Notes: generated by a model not told the origin, from the sequence alone. A stretch of 64,000 nucleotides of DNA from Actinophytocola sp045807065 (GCF_045807065.1 NZ_JBJMIE010000212.1:19705-83704), one strand, 5' to 3'; positions 49,443 to 58,050 are shown, numbered from the stretch's first letter. Numbers and translations are program-made.

Positions 49443-50138
49443 ATGCGCATTCGGTTACTGGGTGGATTCCAACTGGCACGGAACGGCATGCGCGTGGCCG
49501 TGCCGGCCGCGGGACAGCGGCTGCTCGCGTTCCTCGGCGTGCGGGGGCAGGTGAGCCGGTCGCTGGCCGCGGGCACGCTGTGGGCGGAGGTGACCGACGA
49601 GCACGCGCTGGGCAGCCTCCGATCCACGATCTGGCGCCTGAACCGCGGCGGCCTGCGGCTGATGACCACGCACGCCGACACGCTTTCGCTGTCCCCGGTG
49701 ATCCGCACCGACGTCGGGTCCTTCACCACCGCCGCGGCGACGATCAACGCGGGCCGCGACCACGGTGAGGAGGAACGCGAGCAGGTGCTGGCGGCCGGCG
49801 AGCTGCTGCCCGGCTGGTACGAGGACTGGGTGCTGCTCGAACGGGAGCGCCTGCGCCAGGTGCGGCTGCACGTCCTGGAGATCCTGTCCGCCCGGTTCAC
49901 CGCGAACCGCCAGTTCGCGCCGGCACTGGACGTGGCCCTGGAGACCGTCCGCGTGGACCCCCTGCGGGAGAGCGCCCACCGCGCGGTGGTGGCGGTGCAC
50001 CTGGCCGAGAACAACGTGGCCGAGGCGGTCCGCCACTACCGCGGCTTCCGCACGTTGCTGCTGGGGGAGCTGGGCATCGAACCGTCCCCGGAGTTCACCG
50101 CCATGCTTCCCGGCCAGGCACTGGTGCGAATGGTCTAG
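49443..50138 (+). CDS. SARP-like regulator with TTA codon, next to the CIS cluster
   Basis: A 231-aa SARP/BTAD protein. MRIRLLGGFQLARNGMRVAV is the N-terminal winged-helix start, GSLRSTIWRLNRGG the recognition region, and VRHYRGFRTLLLGELGIEPS the BTAD end. The fifth codon is TTA (49455-49457), a leucine codon very rare in high-GC actinomycetes and translated by the bldA tRNA. Upstream in-frame starts (49371 GTG, 49380 ATG) would add 24 or 21 residues; the ATG at 49443 is chosen because the SARP fold begins there, although its GGAGG is close. It probably controls the CIS or neighbouring genes. Confidence 0.85.
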   Translation: MRIRLLGGFQLARNGMRVAVPAAGQRLLAFLGVRGQVSRSLAAGTLWAEVTDEHALGSLRSTIWRLNRGGLRLMTTHADTLSLSPVIRTDVGSFTTAAATINAGRDHGEEEREQVLAAGELLPGWYEDWVLLERERLRQVRLHVLEILSARFTANRQFAPALDVALETVRVDPLRESAHRAVVAVHLAENNVAEAVRHYRGFRTLLLGELGIEPSPEFTAMLPGQALVRMV

Positions 50139-50788
50139 AAGAGCTGGAGCTGGTACGCGGCGAGCACCGGGTTGATCGGCAGGATGTAGGTCTGGCACGC
50201 CGACCCGCCGATGACGTAGCCCTGCGCCTGCCCGCCCGCGTACACCGGCGCGCCGAGATCGCCGGCGGCGGCGCAGATGCTGGTCCTGGTCAGGCCGTTG
50301 AGCGGTCCCTCGGCCGTGTTGATGGTCGCGTTGCGTGCACTGACCACACCCGTCCTGGTCCCGCTGGCGGGGCCGGACATGCGTACCTGCGCGCCGATCG
50401 GCGCCGCGGTGGACCCGGTGATCGTCACGGTGGGACCGCCCTGCCCGGACACCCACGGGCCCTGCTGCCAGTCCTCGGTGTTGTTGACCCGCACCAGGAT
50501 CACGTCGAGAGTGGAGTTCTGCGTCTTCGCGGTCACGACGCCGATGGGTACGTGGCCCGGCCCGTCGACGGAGTCGCCCACCTCGCCGCAGTCGCCGGGC
50601 ATCACCATGAACCCGACCGTGCCGAGCCGCACGTTGAACGCGGCCGTGCAGAGCCACGGTCCCGCGACGTACAGCCGGGTCCCGCCCTCCAGACTGGTCG
50701 GATCCGCCGCCGCGGTGGTCGTCCCGGCCAGGACCAGGCAGACAGCCGCGGCAGCGGCCGCGGAAAGAAGTCGGGACAGGACTTTCAT
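50135..50788 (-). CDS. Secreted S1-family pseudoprotease (catalytic residues lost)
   Basis: A 217-aa secreted protein. The signal peptide (MKVLSRLLSAAAAAAVCLVL, cleavage about TAAA-DP) and Cys pairs (C47/C67, C172/C198) match the alpha-lytic/streptogrisin fold. The His motif (normally TAGHC) reads MPGDC, Asp66 in the His place. Asp95 is kept (LDVILVRV). The Ser motif GDSGGP reads GDLGAP, Leu178 in place of Ser. It therefore cannot be an active serine protease. It may bind substrate, inhibit or act as a decoy. No large pro-region precedes it. Convergent with the SARP; stop codons overlap. Confidence 0.85.
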   Translation of the reverse strand: MKVLSRLLSAAAAAAVCLVLAGTTTAAADPTSLEGGTRLYVAGPWLCTAAFNVRLGTVGFMVMPGDCGEVGDSVDGPGHVPIGVVTAKTQNSTLDVILVRVNNTEDWQQGPWVSGQGGPTVTITGSTAAPIGAQVRMSGPASGTRTGVVSARNATINTAEGPLNGLTRTSICAAAGDLGAPVYAGGQAQGYVIGGSACQTYILPINPVLAAYQLQLF

Positions 50789-50895
50789 GGCATTCCTCCA
50801 GTGGCCGAGACCGACTGTCGCGTCGAGTAACGAGTAGCTGTGTTCAACCGGCGGCACCGTGGTCGCCGCGCGGTACCTGTCACCACCTCCGTCCG

Positions 50896-51498
50896 TCAAG
50901 CCTGGCGGAGCGGCTCGGCCGCCGAGGTCGCCCGATAGAGGTCCCGGAGCATCGCCACCTCAGCTCCATGGTGAATCAGCTCGTCCAGCTCGTGAAGCAC
51001 GAACGCGAATCGGGTGCTGGTGGCGTAGTACCCGGCGACGGCTCCCATGGTCGCGGTCAGCTCGGCCGCCTCGGTGGCCGCGAGGTGCGTCCGGAACAAC
51101 GCGAACGCGTCGTCGAGCCGCCGAAGCGCGTCGTCGGCGGTGCCGGGCTCACCGTCGCGGTCCAACCGGCCGGCCGGCGCACCCCCCAGCCACGTCGCGT
51201 TCCGCTCCCCGGCGAGCAGCCCGATGAGATGACACACCCGCCAGGCGACGGTGGTGAAGGGCGGTGGCGTGGGTGGCCGCGCCGACCCGTCGCTGCGGAA
51301 CGTGCCGTCCCCCACCGACCGCACCGACCAGCACCCGCCCACCGGCTCCCAGAAGTACTCGTCGTCGGTGAGCCCGTCGAGGCGGTCCCGAAGCCGCCGG
51401 AAGACGAAGTCCGCGGTGTCGAGCAGGTCCTGCTTGACCCGCTCCGCATCAAGTCCGTGCACGCCCGGACAGTAGAAGCCGCCCCGCGGTGTCCGCAC
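50896..51498 (-). CDS. DinB-superfamily protein
   Basis: A 200-aa protein of the DinB four-helix metal-binding type: GLDAERVKQDLLDTADFVFR, WSVRSVGDG, TTVAWRVCHLIGLLAGERNA and the late helix FVLHELDELIHHGAEVAMLR. His residues in VCHLIG and HELDELIHH could bind a metal. Typical partners use mycothiol/bacillithiol or act as thiol transferases in stress response. The GTG start at 51498 has only a weak site; a GTG at 51462 is another possibility. It follows the TetR gene on the same strand. Confidence 0.8.
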   Translation of the reverse strand: MRTPRGGFYCPGVHGLDAERVKQDLLDTADFVFRRLRDRLDGLTDDEYFWEPVGGCWSVRSVGDGTFRSDGSARPPTPPPFTTVAWRVCHLIGLLAGERNATWLGGAPAGRLDRDGEPGTADDALRRLDDAFALFRTHLAATEAAELTATMGAVAGYYATSTRFAFVLHELDELIHHGAEVAMLRDLYRATSAAEPLRQA

Positions 51499-51504
51499 GG
51501 CGGC

Positions 51505-52068
51505 CTACCGGGCGACGAGCCCCGCCACGAGTAGGTCGAGCATCCGGCCGGCCTGGGCGCGTTGCTCGGGCGACCCGCAGGCGAGGAAGACCCCCACGAG
51601 GCTCGCGACCACGTCCTCCGCCCGCACGTCGGACCGGATGGTGCCGGCCTCCGCGCCCGCGTCGAGCATCGTCTGGACGGCCTCCGCCAGCCGCACCCGC
51701 GCCTGCGACGAGGTGATCGTGCCCGCGGCGATCATCGCGCGGAGGGTGTCGGCCATGTCCCGCTTGGCGGCCACGTAGTCGGCGAACCGATCCATCCACG
51801 CCCGCAACGCGTTGGTGGGGCCGTGCTGTGCCAACAGCTCGGCGGCGCTGTCGCAGAGCTTGCCCAGCTCGGCCCGGTACACCGCCTCGACCAGGGCCTC
51901 CCGGGTGGGGAAGTGCCGGTACAACGTCCCGATCCCCACCCCGGCCGCCCGGGCGATCGCCTCCAACGTGACCTTCTCCCCGGAGGCGGCGAACGCCTCC
52001 CGGGCCACCGCCACCAGACGCAGCCGATTGCGTTGGGCGTCCACGCGCCCAGGCTTCTCGTCACCCAT
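51505..52068 (-). CDS. TetR-family regulator of the divergent aldo/keto reductase
   Basis: A 187-aa repressor with an N-terminal HTH (RLRLVAVAREAFAASGEKVT, LEAIARAAGVGIGTLYRHF) and a C-terminal helical ligand domain (YVAAKRDMADTLRAMIAAGT, AEDVVASLVGVFLACG). The ATG at 52068 is preferred because an upstream GTG at 52083 lies inside an operator dyad; the longer form cannot be excluded. It is divergent from the aldo/keto reductase, with two operator-like inverted repeats between them. It lies just ahead of the DinB gene, with a 6-bp gap. Confidence 0.9.
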   Translation of the reverse strand: MGDEKPGRVDAQRNRLRLVAVAREAFAASGEKVTLEAIARAAGVGIGTLYRHFPTREALVEAVYRAELGKLCDSAAELLAQHGPTNALRAWMDRFADYVAAKRDMADTLRAMIAAGTITSSQARVRLAEAVQTMLDAGAEAGTIRSDVRAEDVVASLVGVFLACGSPEQRAQAGRMLDLLVAGLVAR

Positions 52069-52074
52069 GGGTAC

Positions 52075-52088
52075 CGGAGGCACCTCCG
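52075..52088. promoter_or_regulatory. TetR operator-like inverted repeat 1
   Basis: CGGAGG-CA-CCTCCG, a perfect dyad at the start of the TetR gene, matching the second copy at 52111. Confidence 0.75.
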
Positions 52089-52110
52089 TTTCTGTTAGCC
52101 TCGCATCAAC

Positions 52111-52124
52111 CGGAGGACCCTCCG
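52111..52124. promoter_or_regulatory. TetR operator-like inverted repeat 2
   Basis: CGGAGG-AC-CCTCCG, 36 bp from the first copy and 23 bp before the aldo/keto reductase start. The pair probably gives joint control of both divergent genes. Confidence 0.75.
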
Positions 52125-52146
52125 ATTATGGCAGAGAGGCACCACC

Positions 52147-53016
52147 ATGACGACCACCCACAACGCCCCCGGCGGCACGGCCCGGTTGGCCGCCCACCAG
52201 GTGGCCCGAGTCGGCTTCGGCGCCATGCAACTACCCGCCACCACACGCGAGAACGCGATCGCGGTGCTGCGCCACGCGGTCGACCAGGGCGTCAACCACA
52301 TCGACACGGCCGAGTTCTACGGCGAAGCCAATGCCCTGATCCGGGCCGCCCTCCACCCGTACCCGGACGGCCTGGCGCTGGTGAGCAAGGTGGGTGCGGT
52401 GCACGAGCGCGAACTGGTCACGGCGCAGCGGCCCGAGCAACTGCGCGCCACGGTGGAGGCGAACCTGGCCAGCCTGGACGTCGAGTCGCTGGCCGTGGTC
52501 AACCTGCGCCGCGCGGACTTTCCACCGGGCATCATCGCGGAGGGCGACCAGGTCGTCGACCTGGACAGCCAACTGGCCGAACTGACCGCCCTCCGCGACG
52601 AGGGCAAGATCGGCGGCATCGGCCTGAGCAACGTCGACGCCGACCAACTGCGAAGCGCACTGCCGGCCGGCATAGCCTGCGTGCAGAACGCGTACAACCT
52701 GCTGGACCGCGCCACCGAACCGGTGCTCGACGTGTGCCGCGAGCACGACATCCCCTGGGTGCCGTTCATCCCGCTGGGCTCGGCCTTCCCCCAACTCCCG
52801 AAGACCACCGAACACCCGGCCGTGATCGCCGTGGCCAACCAGTTGAACGCGACCCCCGCCCAGGTCAGCCTGGCCTGGCTGCTGACCGGCTACGCGAACA
52901 CCCTCCTCATCCCCGGCACGACCAACCCGCTCCACCTCGACGAGAACCTCGCCGCGGCCAACCTCCACCTCGACCCACCCACGATGGCCACCCTCGACGA
53001 CATCACCCCGGCCTGA
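52147..53016 (+). CDS. Aldo/keto reductase
   Basis: A 289-aa TIM-barrel NADPH-dependent reductase. VGFGAMQLPATTRENAIAVL, then NHIDTAEFYGEANALIRAAL with the catalytic Asp and Tyr, LALVSKVGAV carrying the Lys, and GKIGGIGLSNVDADQLRSAL are family signatures. The usual catalytic His appears to be replaced (VVNLRRAD where typical members have VxxxHxxD). The GAGAGG site precedes the ATG. It is divergent from its probable TetR repressor; the substrate would be an aldehyde or ketone. Confidence 0.92.
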   Translation: MTTTHNAPGGTARLAAHQVARVGFGAMQLPATTRENAIAVLRHAVDQGVNHIDTAEFYGEANALIRAALHPYPDGLALVSKVGAVHERELVTAQRPEQLRATVEANLASLDVESLAVVNLRRADFPPGIIAEGDQVVDLDSQLAELTALRDEGKIGGIGLSNVDADQLRSALPAGIACVQNAYNLLDRATEPVLDVCREHDIPWVPFIPLGSAFPQLPKTTEHPAVIAVANQLNATPAQVSLAWLLTGYANTLLIPGTTNPLHLDENLAAANLHLDPPTMATLDDITPA

Positions 53017-53213
53017 CTCCCGGACACCCGCCCGCCCCATCCGGCTGCTGGCTCCGGCGGCCGGCCTTGGTGGGGCTGCTGGTCATGGTGGTTGCAGATC
53101 ATGCGGTGGCCGCTGGTCACCCCGCCGCGCTCGCTCGCCGGCCACGGTGGTTGCAGGCGATCCGAAGGCCGCCAGCCACACCAGCCACACCCACCAACGC
53201 CACCATCGACAAC

Positions 53214-53287
53214 CCGACCCGACCCGAGCCGACCCGAGCCGACCCGAGCCGACCCGAGCCGAGCCGACGCGAGCCGACGCGAAGCCT
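53214..53287. repeat. GC-rich minisatellite, GACCCGAGCC unit
   Basis: Four exact copies of GACCCGAGCC (53221-53260) are followed by GAGCC and variants GACGCGAGCC and GACGCGAAGCC. It lies in the 285-bp gap between the aldo/keto reductase and the TetR gene; I see no gene there. Confidence 0.85.
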
Positions 53288-53300
53288 TCCCGGTCTCGGC

Positions 53301-53921
53301 TCAGTCCGACGTCTCCTCCGCCGCCCGCAGGGCGGGTGCCACGGCGTCCAAGGCCTCGCGCAGCAGGTCGGGAAGCGGACGTTTTCCGTCGACGACGACG
53401 AGCCCCATCCCGACAGGACGGACCCAGTGGTCCAGCGCCACGCGAGCCGCTGCCGAGACCGCGGCTGCCAGTGTCCGCGGCACGAGCGTGTCGTCGCCGC
53501 CGAGGCGTTCCCCGATGGCCTCGGCCAGTGGTTGGCCGATCGCGGAGACCGCGTCGACGAACTCCGCGCGTAGCCGGGGTGATGACGTGATCAGGGTGAT
53601 CGCCTCGTTCGCCGGCTCGCTCGTGTACGTCTCGATCACCGCCCTGGTCACGGCTTCGGCCAGTGGTTCGTCGGCCGGGCGGGCGCGTACGGCTGCCGCT
53701 ACCCGCGTTGCCCGTTCGGCTGTGATGGCCGCCACGATCGCCTGCTCCCTGCTGGAGAAGTAGTTGTTGTAGGTCCTGGGGGACACCCCCGCCGCCTCGG
53801 CGATGTCGTCCACCCGCACGTTGTGCGGACCGCGTTCCAGCGCGAGCCTGAGCGCGGCCGCGCTCAGGGCCTCTCTGGTCGCGGTCTTCTTGCGTTCACG
53901 CAGTCCGTAGCTGTCGGGCAC
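53301..53921 (-). CDS. TetR-family regulator
   Basis: A 206-aa TetR protein with N-terminal HTH (ERKKTATREALSAAALRLAL, VDDIAEAAGVSPRTYNNYFS) and a C-terminal ligand domain (EAVTRAVIETYTSEPANEAI). It is divergent from groEL. A TTGCGTtcACGCAA dyad upstream is a candidate operator overlapping the promoter zone. It may control itself or groEL; no closer function. Confidence 0.9.
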   Translation of the reverse strand: MPDSYGLRERKKTATREALSAAALRLALERGPHNVRVDDIAEAAGVSPRTYNNYFSSREQAIVAAITAERATRVAAAVRARPADEPLAEAVTRAVIETYTSEPANEAITLITSSPRLRAEFVDAVSAIGQPLAEAIGERLGGDDTLVPRTLAAAVSAAARVALDHWVRPVGMGLVVVDGKRPLPDLLREALDAVAPALRAAEETSD

Positions 53922-53957
53922 GGAGTGAGCCTACCAGGAACCTGCGCGCACGCAATT

Positions 53958-53971
53958 TTGCGTTCACGCAA
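53958..53971. promoter_or_regulatory. Candidate TetR operator (TTGCGT-TC-ACGCAA)
   Basis: A perfect 6+2+6 dyad 37 bp upstream of the TetR start and just ahead of CIRCE. It overlaps a possible -35 (TTGCGT) for groEL with TATTCT at 53979 as -10. Confidence 0.6.
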
Positions 53972-53982
53972 CTTTGTGTATT

Positions 53983-54009
53983 CTGGCGCTCGGCGCTCCC
54001 GAGTGCCAC
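53983..54009. promoter_or_regulatory. CIRCE element (HrcA operator)
   Basis: CTGGCGCTC-N9-GAGTGCCAC has the canonical 9-bp spacer and arms matching the GC-type CIRCE consensus TTAGCACTC-N9-GAGTGCTAA with substitutions. It lies upstream of groEL. Confidence 0.8.
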
Positions 54010-54101
54010 GTGGTCGGTGCCGATGGGGATCACGCGATCCGGCCGTCGCGGGCGCCGGTGCCGACCACTCCATACACAGTCCAGGAGAGGACGAACCGAC
54101 A

Positions 54102-55724
54102 ATGGCCAAGTTGATCGCGTTCCAGGAGGACGCGCGCCGCGGGCTCGAACGCGGCATGAACGCCCTCGCCGACGCGGTGAAGGTGACGCTGGGGCCTGGC
54201 GGCCGCAACGTCGTGCTCGAGAGGAAGTGGGGCGCGCCCACCATCACCAACGATGGTGTGTCGATCGCCAAGGAGATCGAGCTCGAGGACCCGTGGGAGA
54301 AGATCGGGGCCGAGCTCGTCAAGGAGGTCGCCAAGAAGACCGACGATGTCGCGGGTGACGGCACCACCACCGCGACCGTGCTCGCCCAGGCGCTGGTGCG
54401 CGAGGGCCTGCGCAACGTCGCGGCGGGTGCCAACCCGATAGCGCTGAAGCGCGGCATCGAGCAGGCGGTCGCCGCCGTGACGGAGCAGCTGCACAAGGCG
54501 TCGCGTGAGGTCGAGACCAAGGAGCAGATCGCGGCGACCGCGTCGATCTCCGCCGGTGACACCACGATCGGCGAGCTGATCGCGGAAGCCATGGACAAGG
54601 TCGGCCGCGAAGGTGTGATCACGGTCGAGGAGTCCAACGCGATGGGCCTCGAACTGGAGCTGACCGAGGGCATGCGCTTCGACAAGGGCTACGTCGCGCC
54701 GCACTTCGTCACGGACTCCGAGCGGATGGAGGCCGTGCTGGAGGACCCGTACCTGCTGTTCGCCACCACCAGGATCGCCTCGGCCAAGGACCTGCTCCCG
54801 GTGCTGGAGAAGGTGATCGAGACCGGCAGGCCACTCGTCGTCATCGCCGAGGACGTGGAGGGCGAGGCGCTGGCCACGCTGATCGTGAACAAGCTGAAGG
54901 CCACGTTCAGGTCCGTCGCGGTGAAGGCGCCGGGCTTCGGTGACCGTCGCAAGGCGATCCTGCAGGACATCGCGATCCTGACCGGTGGCACGGTGATCTC
55001 CGAGGACGTGGGCCTGAAGCTGGAGAACGCCGACATCTCGCTGCTGGGTCGTGCGCGCAAGGTCGTGGTGACCAAGGACGAGACCACGATCGTCGAGGGT
55101 GCGGGTGATGCGGAGCAGATCCAGGGCCGGGTCAACCAGATCCGTTCCGAGATCGAGAAGTCGGACTCGGACTACGACCGGGAGAAGCTGCAGGAGCGGT
55201 TGGCCAAGCTGGCTGGTGGCGTGGCCGTGATCAAGGCGGGCGCGGCGACCGAGGTCGAGCTCAAGGAGCGCAAGCACCGTATCGAGGACGCGGTGCGCAA
55301 CGCCAAGGCCGCTGTCGAGGAGGGCATCGTCGCCGGTGGCGGCGTCGCGCTGCTCCAGGCGGGTCCGGCCGCGCTGCGCGGACTCGGCCTGTCGGGCGAC
55401 GAGGCCACCGGTGCCGCCATCGTCGGGGCCGCGCTGGAGGCGCCGCTGAAGCAGATCGCCGTCAACGCCGGTCTGGAAGGCGGTGTGGTGGTGGAGAAGG
55501 TCAGGACCCTGCCGTGGGGAGAGGGCCTGGACGCCGCCACCGGCGAGTACCGCAACCTGGTCGACGCGGGCATCATCGACCCGACCAAGGTCACCCGCTC
55601 CGCCCTGCAGAACGCCGCGTCCATCGCCGCGCTGTTCCTGACCACCGAAGCCGTGGTCGCGGACAAGCCCGAGAAGAAGGACGGCTCCCCGGCGGGTCCG
55701 GACGGGAGCGGCATGGACTTCTGA
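54102..55724 (+). CDS. groEL: Chaperonin GroEL
   Basis: A 540-aa chaperonin 60, full length. MAKLIAFQEDARRGLERGMN, VKVTLGPGGRNVVLERKWGA, DVAGDGTTTATVLAQALVR and the late AAVEEGIVAGGGVALLQAG are classic. The C-terminus ends SGMDF, without the His-rich tail of GroEL1 or long GGM repeats, so it is GroEL2-like. There is no groES next to it, which is common for the second actinobacterial groEL. It is controlled by CIRCE, and perhaps by the divergent TetR. GGAGAGG precedes the ATG. Confidence 0.97.
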   Translation: MAKLIAFQEDARRGLERGMNALADAVKVTLGPGGRNVVLERKWGAPTITNDGVSIAKEIELEDPWEKIGAELVKEVAKKTDDVAGDGTTTATVLAQALVREGLRNVAAGANPIALKRGIEQAVAAVTEQLHKASREVETKEQIAATASISAGDTTIGELIAEAMDKVGREGVITVEESNAMGLELELTEGMRFDKGYVAPHFVTDSERMEAVLEDPYLLFATTRIASAKDLLPVLEKVIETGRPLVVIAEDVEGEALATLIVNKLKATFRSVAVKAPGFGDRRKAILQDIAILTGGTVISEDVGLKLENADISLLGRARKVVVTKDETTIVEGAGDAEQIQGRVNQIRSEIEKSDSDYDREKLQERLAKLAGGVAVIKAGAATEVELKERKHRIEDAVRNAKAAVEEGIVAGGGVALLQAGPAALRGLGLSGDEATGAAIVGAALEAPLKQIAVNAGLEGGVVVEKVRTLPWGEGLDAATGEYRNLVDAGIIDPTKVTRSALQNAASIAALFLTTEAVVADKPEKKDGSPAGPDGSGMDF

Positions 55725-55786
55725 GCCCGGCGCCGTCTCCGGACGCGGGGATCCGGGCCAGACCGGGGGAGTAGGGGCGCCCGGGG

Positions 55787-56365
55787 TCAGTCGTCCAGTT
55801 GGTCCTGTAGGGCGGCGGCCACGTCCGGGTCGACGAAGTCGGGGTAGGCGAGGGCCTGTTCCTGGTACCGCTTCGGGATGACGGCGCGGATGCGGTCGGC
55901 GTAGGCGGCGTCCGCCTTGTCCGGGAGGGCCTTCTCGGGGAGGACCAGCTCGTCCGGGACGCCCAGGCGGACCGCTACCGGGCCGGTCTCCCTGAGCGAC
56001 TCCGGCCAGAACTGGCCCGGGCCCGCCGCGGCGCAGGTGCGGTGGGCGTAGACCACCCTGACGTCGTTCACCGTTGTCGCCGTCGACGGGTCGTGGCCGA
56101 AGACCCTGGCGACGCACACCAGCTCGTTGCCGTCGATGTCGGTGCGGCGGTTGGGGTCCTTCGGCTGGTTGTGCGCGTGGACGGGCGCCGCGGTCGGCAC
56201 CGCGCGTTCCAGCGCCGCCACCACGCGGCGGCTCAGTTGCTCGTCCAGGGACGGCTGCCTCGTCAGCAGGACGCCGCCCACCACCACACCCACGGCGACG
56301 ACCGCGACCCCCGCGGCCGCCACCCAGCGCATCAGCCGGCGTCGTTGCCGGATCGCGATTGGCAT
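55787..56365 (-). CDS. Membrane-anchored hypothetical protein
   Basis: A 192-aa protein with a basic N-terminus (MPIAIRQRRRLMRW) and a single membrane segment (VAAAGVAVVAVGVVVGGVLL); the rest is probably extracellular. ELVCVARVFGHDPSTATTVN, a Cys pair region and VRLGVPDELVLPEKALPDKA are seen, with no recognised domain. The ATG at 56365 is favoured over one nine codons upstream. Convergent with groEL. Confidence 0.7.
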   Translation of the reverse strand: MPIAIRQRRRLMRWVAAAGVAVVAVGVVVGGVLLTRQPSLDEQLSRRVVAALERAVPTAAPVHAHNQPKDPNRRTDIDGNELVCVARVFGHDPSTATTVNDVRVVYAHRTCAAAGPGQFWPESLRETGPVAVRLGVPDELVLPEKALPDKADAAYADRIRAVIPKRYQEQALAYPDFVDPDVAAALQDQLDD

Positions 56366-56488
56366 GCGTCGATCGTGGCACCTGCCCGACACTTACCGCC
56401 AGTGGTTGGAAAGTTTCGGAAAGTTACGACGTCCAGTATGCGGGAACCCGGGCGACGAATGTCGGGGGTCTCGCGGAGTATGCGGGGC

Positions 56489-57400
56489 ATGGTCACCGTG
56501 CATGTCGATCGAGCTGGGGATCGGGCGTTCTCCCGGCTCAACCTGGTGGTGCTGGCCGGGCGGGCGCTCGGTGCGGTGCCGCCGCCCGCCCAGGTGCTCG
56601 CGGGCATCGTCAGCGTCCAGGTCGGGGCTGCCCTCGCCAAGCAGCTGTTCGGGGCGGTCGGCAGTGTCGGCACGGTCGCGTTGCGGCTGTTCTTCGCCGC
56701 CGTGGTGTTGCTCGTGGTGTGGCGGCCGTCCCTGCGGCTCGACCGGCGTGCGTGGGCGGTGGTGGCCGGGTACGGCGTCGTGCTCGGGGTCATGAACCTC
56801 TGCTTCTACCTGGCGTTGGCGCGGATCCCGCTCGGGGTCGCGGTCACGATCGAGTTCCTCGGGCCGCTCGCGGTCGCCATCGGTGGGTCCCGGCGGTGGC
56901 TGGACGGGCTGTGGGCGCTGCTCGCGGGGACCGGGGTGGTGGTGCTGACCGAAGGACGCGGCGACCTGCACCTCGTCGGCATCCTGTTCGCGCTGGCGGC
57001 GGCCGCCTGCTGGGGCTGCTACATCCTGCTGAGCGCGGCGCTGGGCCGGCACACCACCGACGGTGGCGGGCTCGCCCTGGGCATGGTCCTGGCGGCGGCG
57101 GTCGTCGTGCCGGTCGGGGTGCTGGACAGCGGTACCGCGCTGCTCCAGCCGTGGGTGCTCCTCGTCGGGTGCGGGGTGGCGATGCTCTCGTCCGTGATCC
57201 CGTACTCGCTGGAGCTGGAGGCCCTGCGTTCCATTCCCCCGAAGGTGTTCGGGGTGCTGATGAGCCTCGAACCCGCGGTCGCGGCGCTCGTCGGGCTCGT
57301 CGTGCTCCACGAGGCCCTCGGCCCGCTCCAGTGGCTGGCGATCCTCCTCGTCGTCGCCGCCTCGGTCGGGGCGACGAGGACCGCGGGGGCCGCCCGCTAG
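56489..57400 (+). CDS. EamA-family (RhtA-like) exporter
   Basis: A 303-aa inner-membrane protein with ten predicted helices. It has two EamA repeats: QVGAALAKQLFGAVGS through LGPLAVAIGGSRRWLDG, and GILFALAAAACWGCYILLSA through LEPAVAALVGLVVLHEALG. It exports amino acids or metabolites, as RhtA does for threonine/homoserine. ATGs at 56480 and 56489 are both possible; GGAG spacing favours the latter. Convergent with a TetR gene, 8 bp apart. Confidence 0.9.
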   Translation: MVTVHVDRAGDRAFSRLNLVVLAGRALGAVPPPAQVLAGIVSVQVGAALAKQLFGAVGSVGTVALRLFFAAVVLLVVWRPSLRLDRRAWAVVAGYGVVLGVMNLCFYLALARIPLGVAVTIEFLGPLAVAIGGSRRWLDGLWALLAGTGVVVLTEGRGDLHLVGILFALAAAACWGCYILLSAALGRHTTDGGGLALGMVLAAAVVVPVGVLDSGTALLQPWVLLVGCGVAMLSSVIPYSLELEALRSIPPKVFGVLMSLEPAVAALVGLVVLHEALGPLQWLAILLVVAASVGATRTAGAAR

Positions 57401-57408
57401 TCCCCGTA

Positions 57409-58050
57409 TCAAGGCCGATCGTGCTGGGTGCGCAGGGTGTGGGCGTGGTCGGCCAGTAGGGCGAACGCCGTCCTCGTGGCGGTCGTGACCCGGGTGCGCA
57501 CCACGCGTGGCGGCAGGCCCGCCAGGATGAGGTCGCGGGCCAGGTCCGCCACCGTGCGGTGCAGGGTGATCAGCTGGTTGGCCAGCAGGACCGGCGTCGG
57601 GTCGGTGCGTCCGTGGCGGACGTCGTCCAGGGCCGTCGTCAACGCCTGCCGGTACTCCTCGTCCAGCTCCCGCTCGTACGCCCGCAGCGCCGGGCTGCCC
57701 GCCACGATCTCCAGGAACCGCTTCGTCCGCGCGCCCGCCGCCGGTGCGGTCAGGAACCCCATGGCGCGGTCGTGCCACTCGCGGAACGCGGCCACCACGC
57801 CCTGCTCCGGTCCTCTCTCCCGCACGAGCGCCACCATGCCCTCGACCAGATCACCCGCCCGGTCGAACAGGATGGCCTCCTTGCTGGGGAAGTAGTTGAA
57901 CACCGTGCCGACGGCCACGTCCGCCGCCTCGGCGATCTCCGCGACCGTGACCGCGTCGAACCCGCGGGCGTCGAACAGCCGCCACCCGCACTCGCTGATC
58001 GCGGCGCGGGTCAGTCGCTTCCTGCGGTCGCGCCGCCCCTCCACCGGCAT
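57409..58050 (-). CDS. TetR-family regulator
   Basis: A 213-aa regulator with HTH (RDRRKRLTRAAISECGWRLF, VAEIAEAADVAVGTVFNYFP) and a TetR_C_33-like ligand domain. It is divergent from the MBL-fold hydrolase across an AT-rich 57-bp gap, so it probably represses that gene; the gap has AAAC/GTTT arms but no clear dyad. Confidence 0.9.
   Translation of the reverse strand: MPVEGRRDRRKRLTRAAISECGWRLFDARGFDAVTVAEIAEAADVAVGTVFNYFPSKEAILFDRAGDLVEGMVALVRERGPEQGVVAAFREWHDRAMGFLTAPAAGARTKRFLEIVAGSPALRAYERELDEEYRQALTTALDDVRHGRTDPTPVLLANQLITLHRTVADLARDLILAGLPPRVVRTRVTTATRTAFALLADHAHTLRTQHDRP

Noticed and set aside
53214..53287. Possible CRISPR array
   Set aside because: Units are 10 bp, contiguous and without spacers; no cas genes are nearby.
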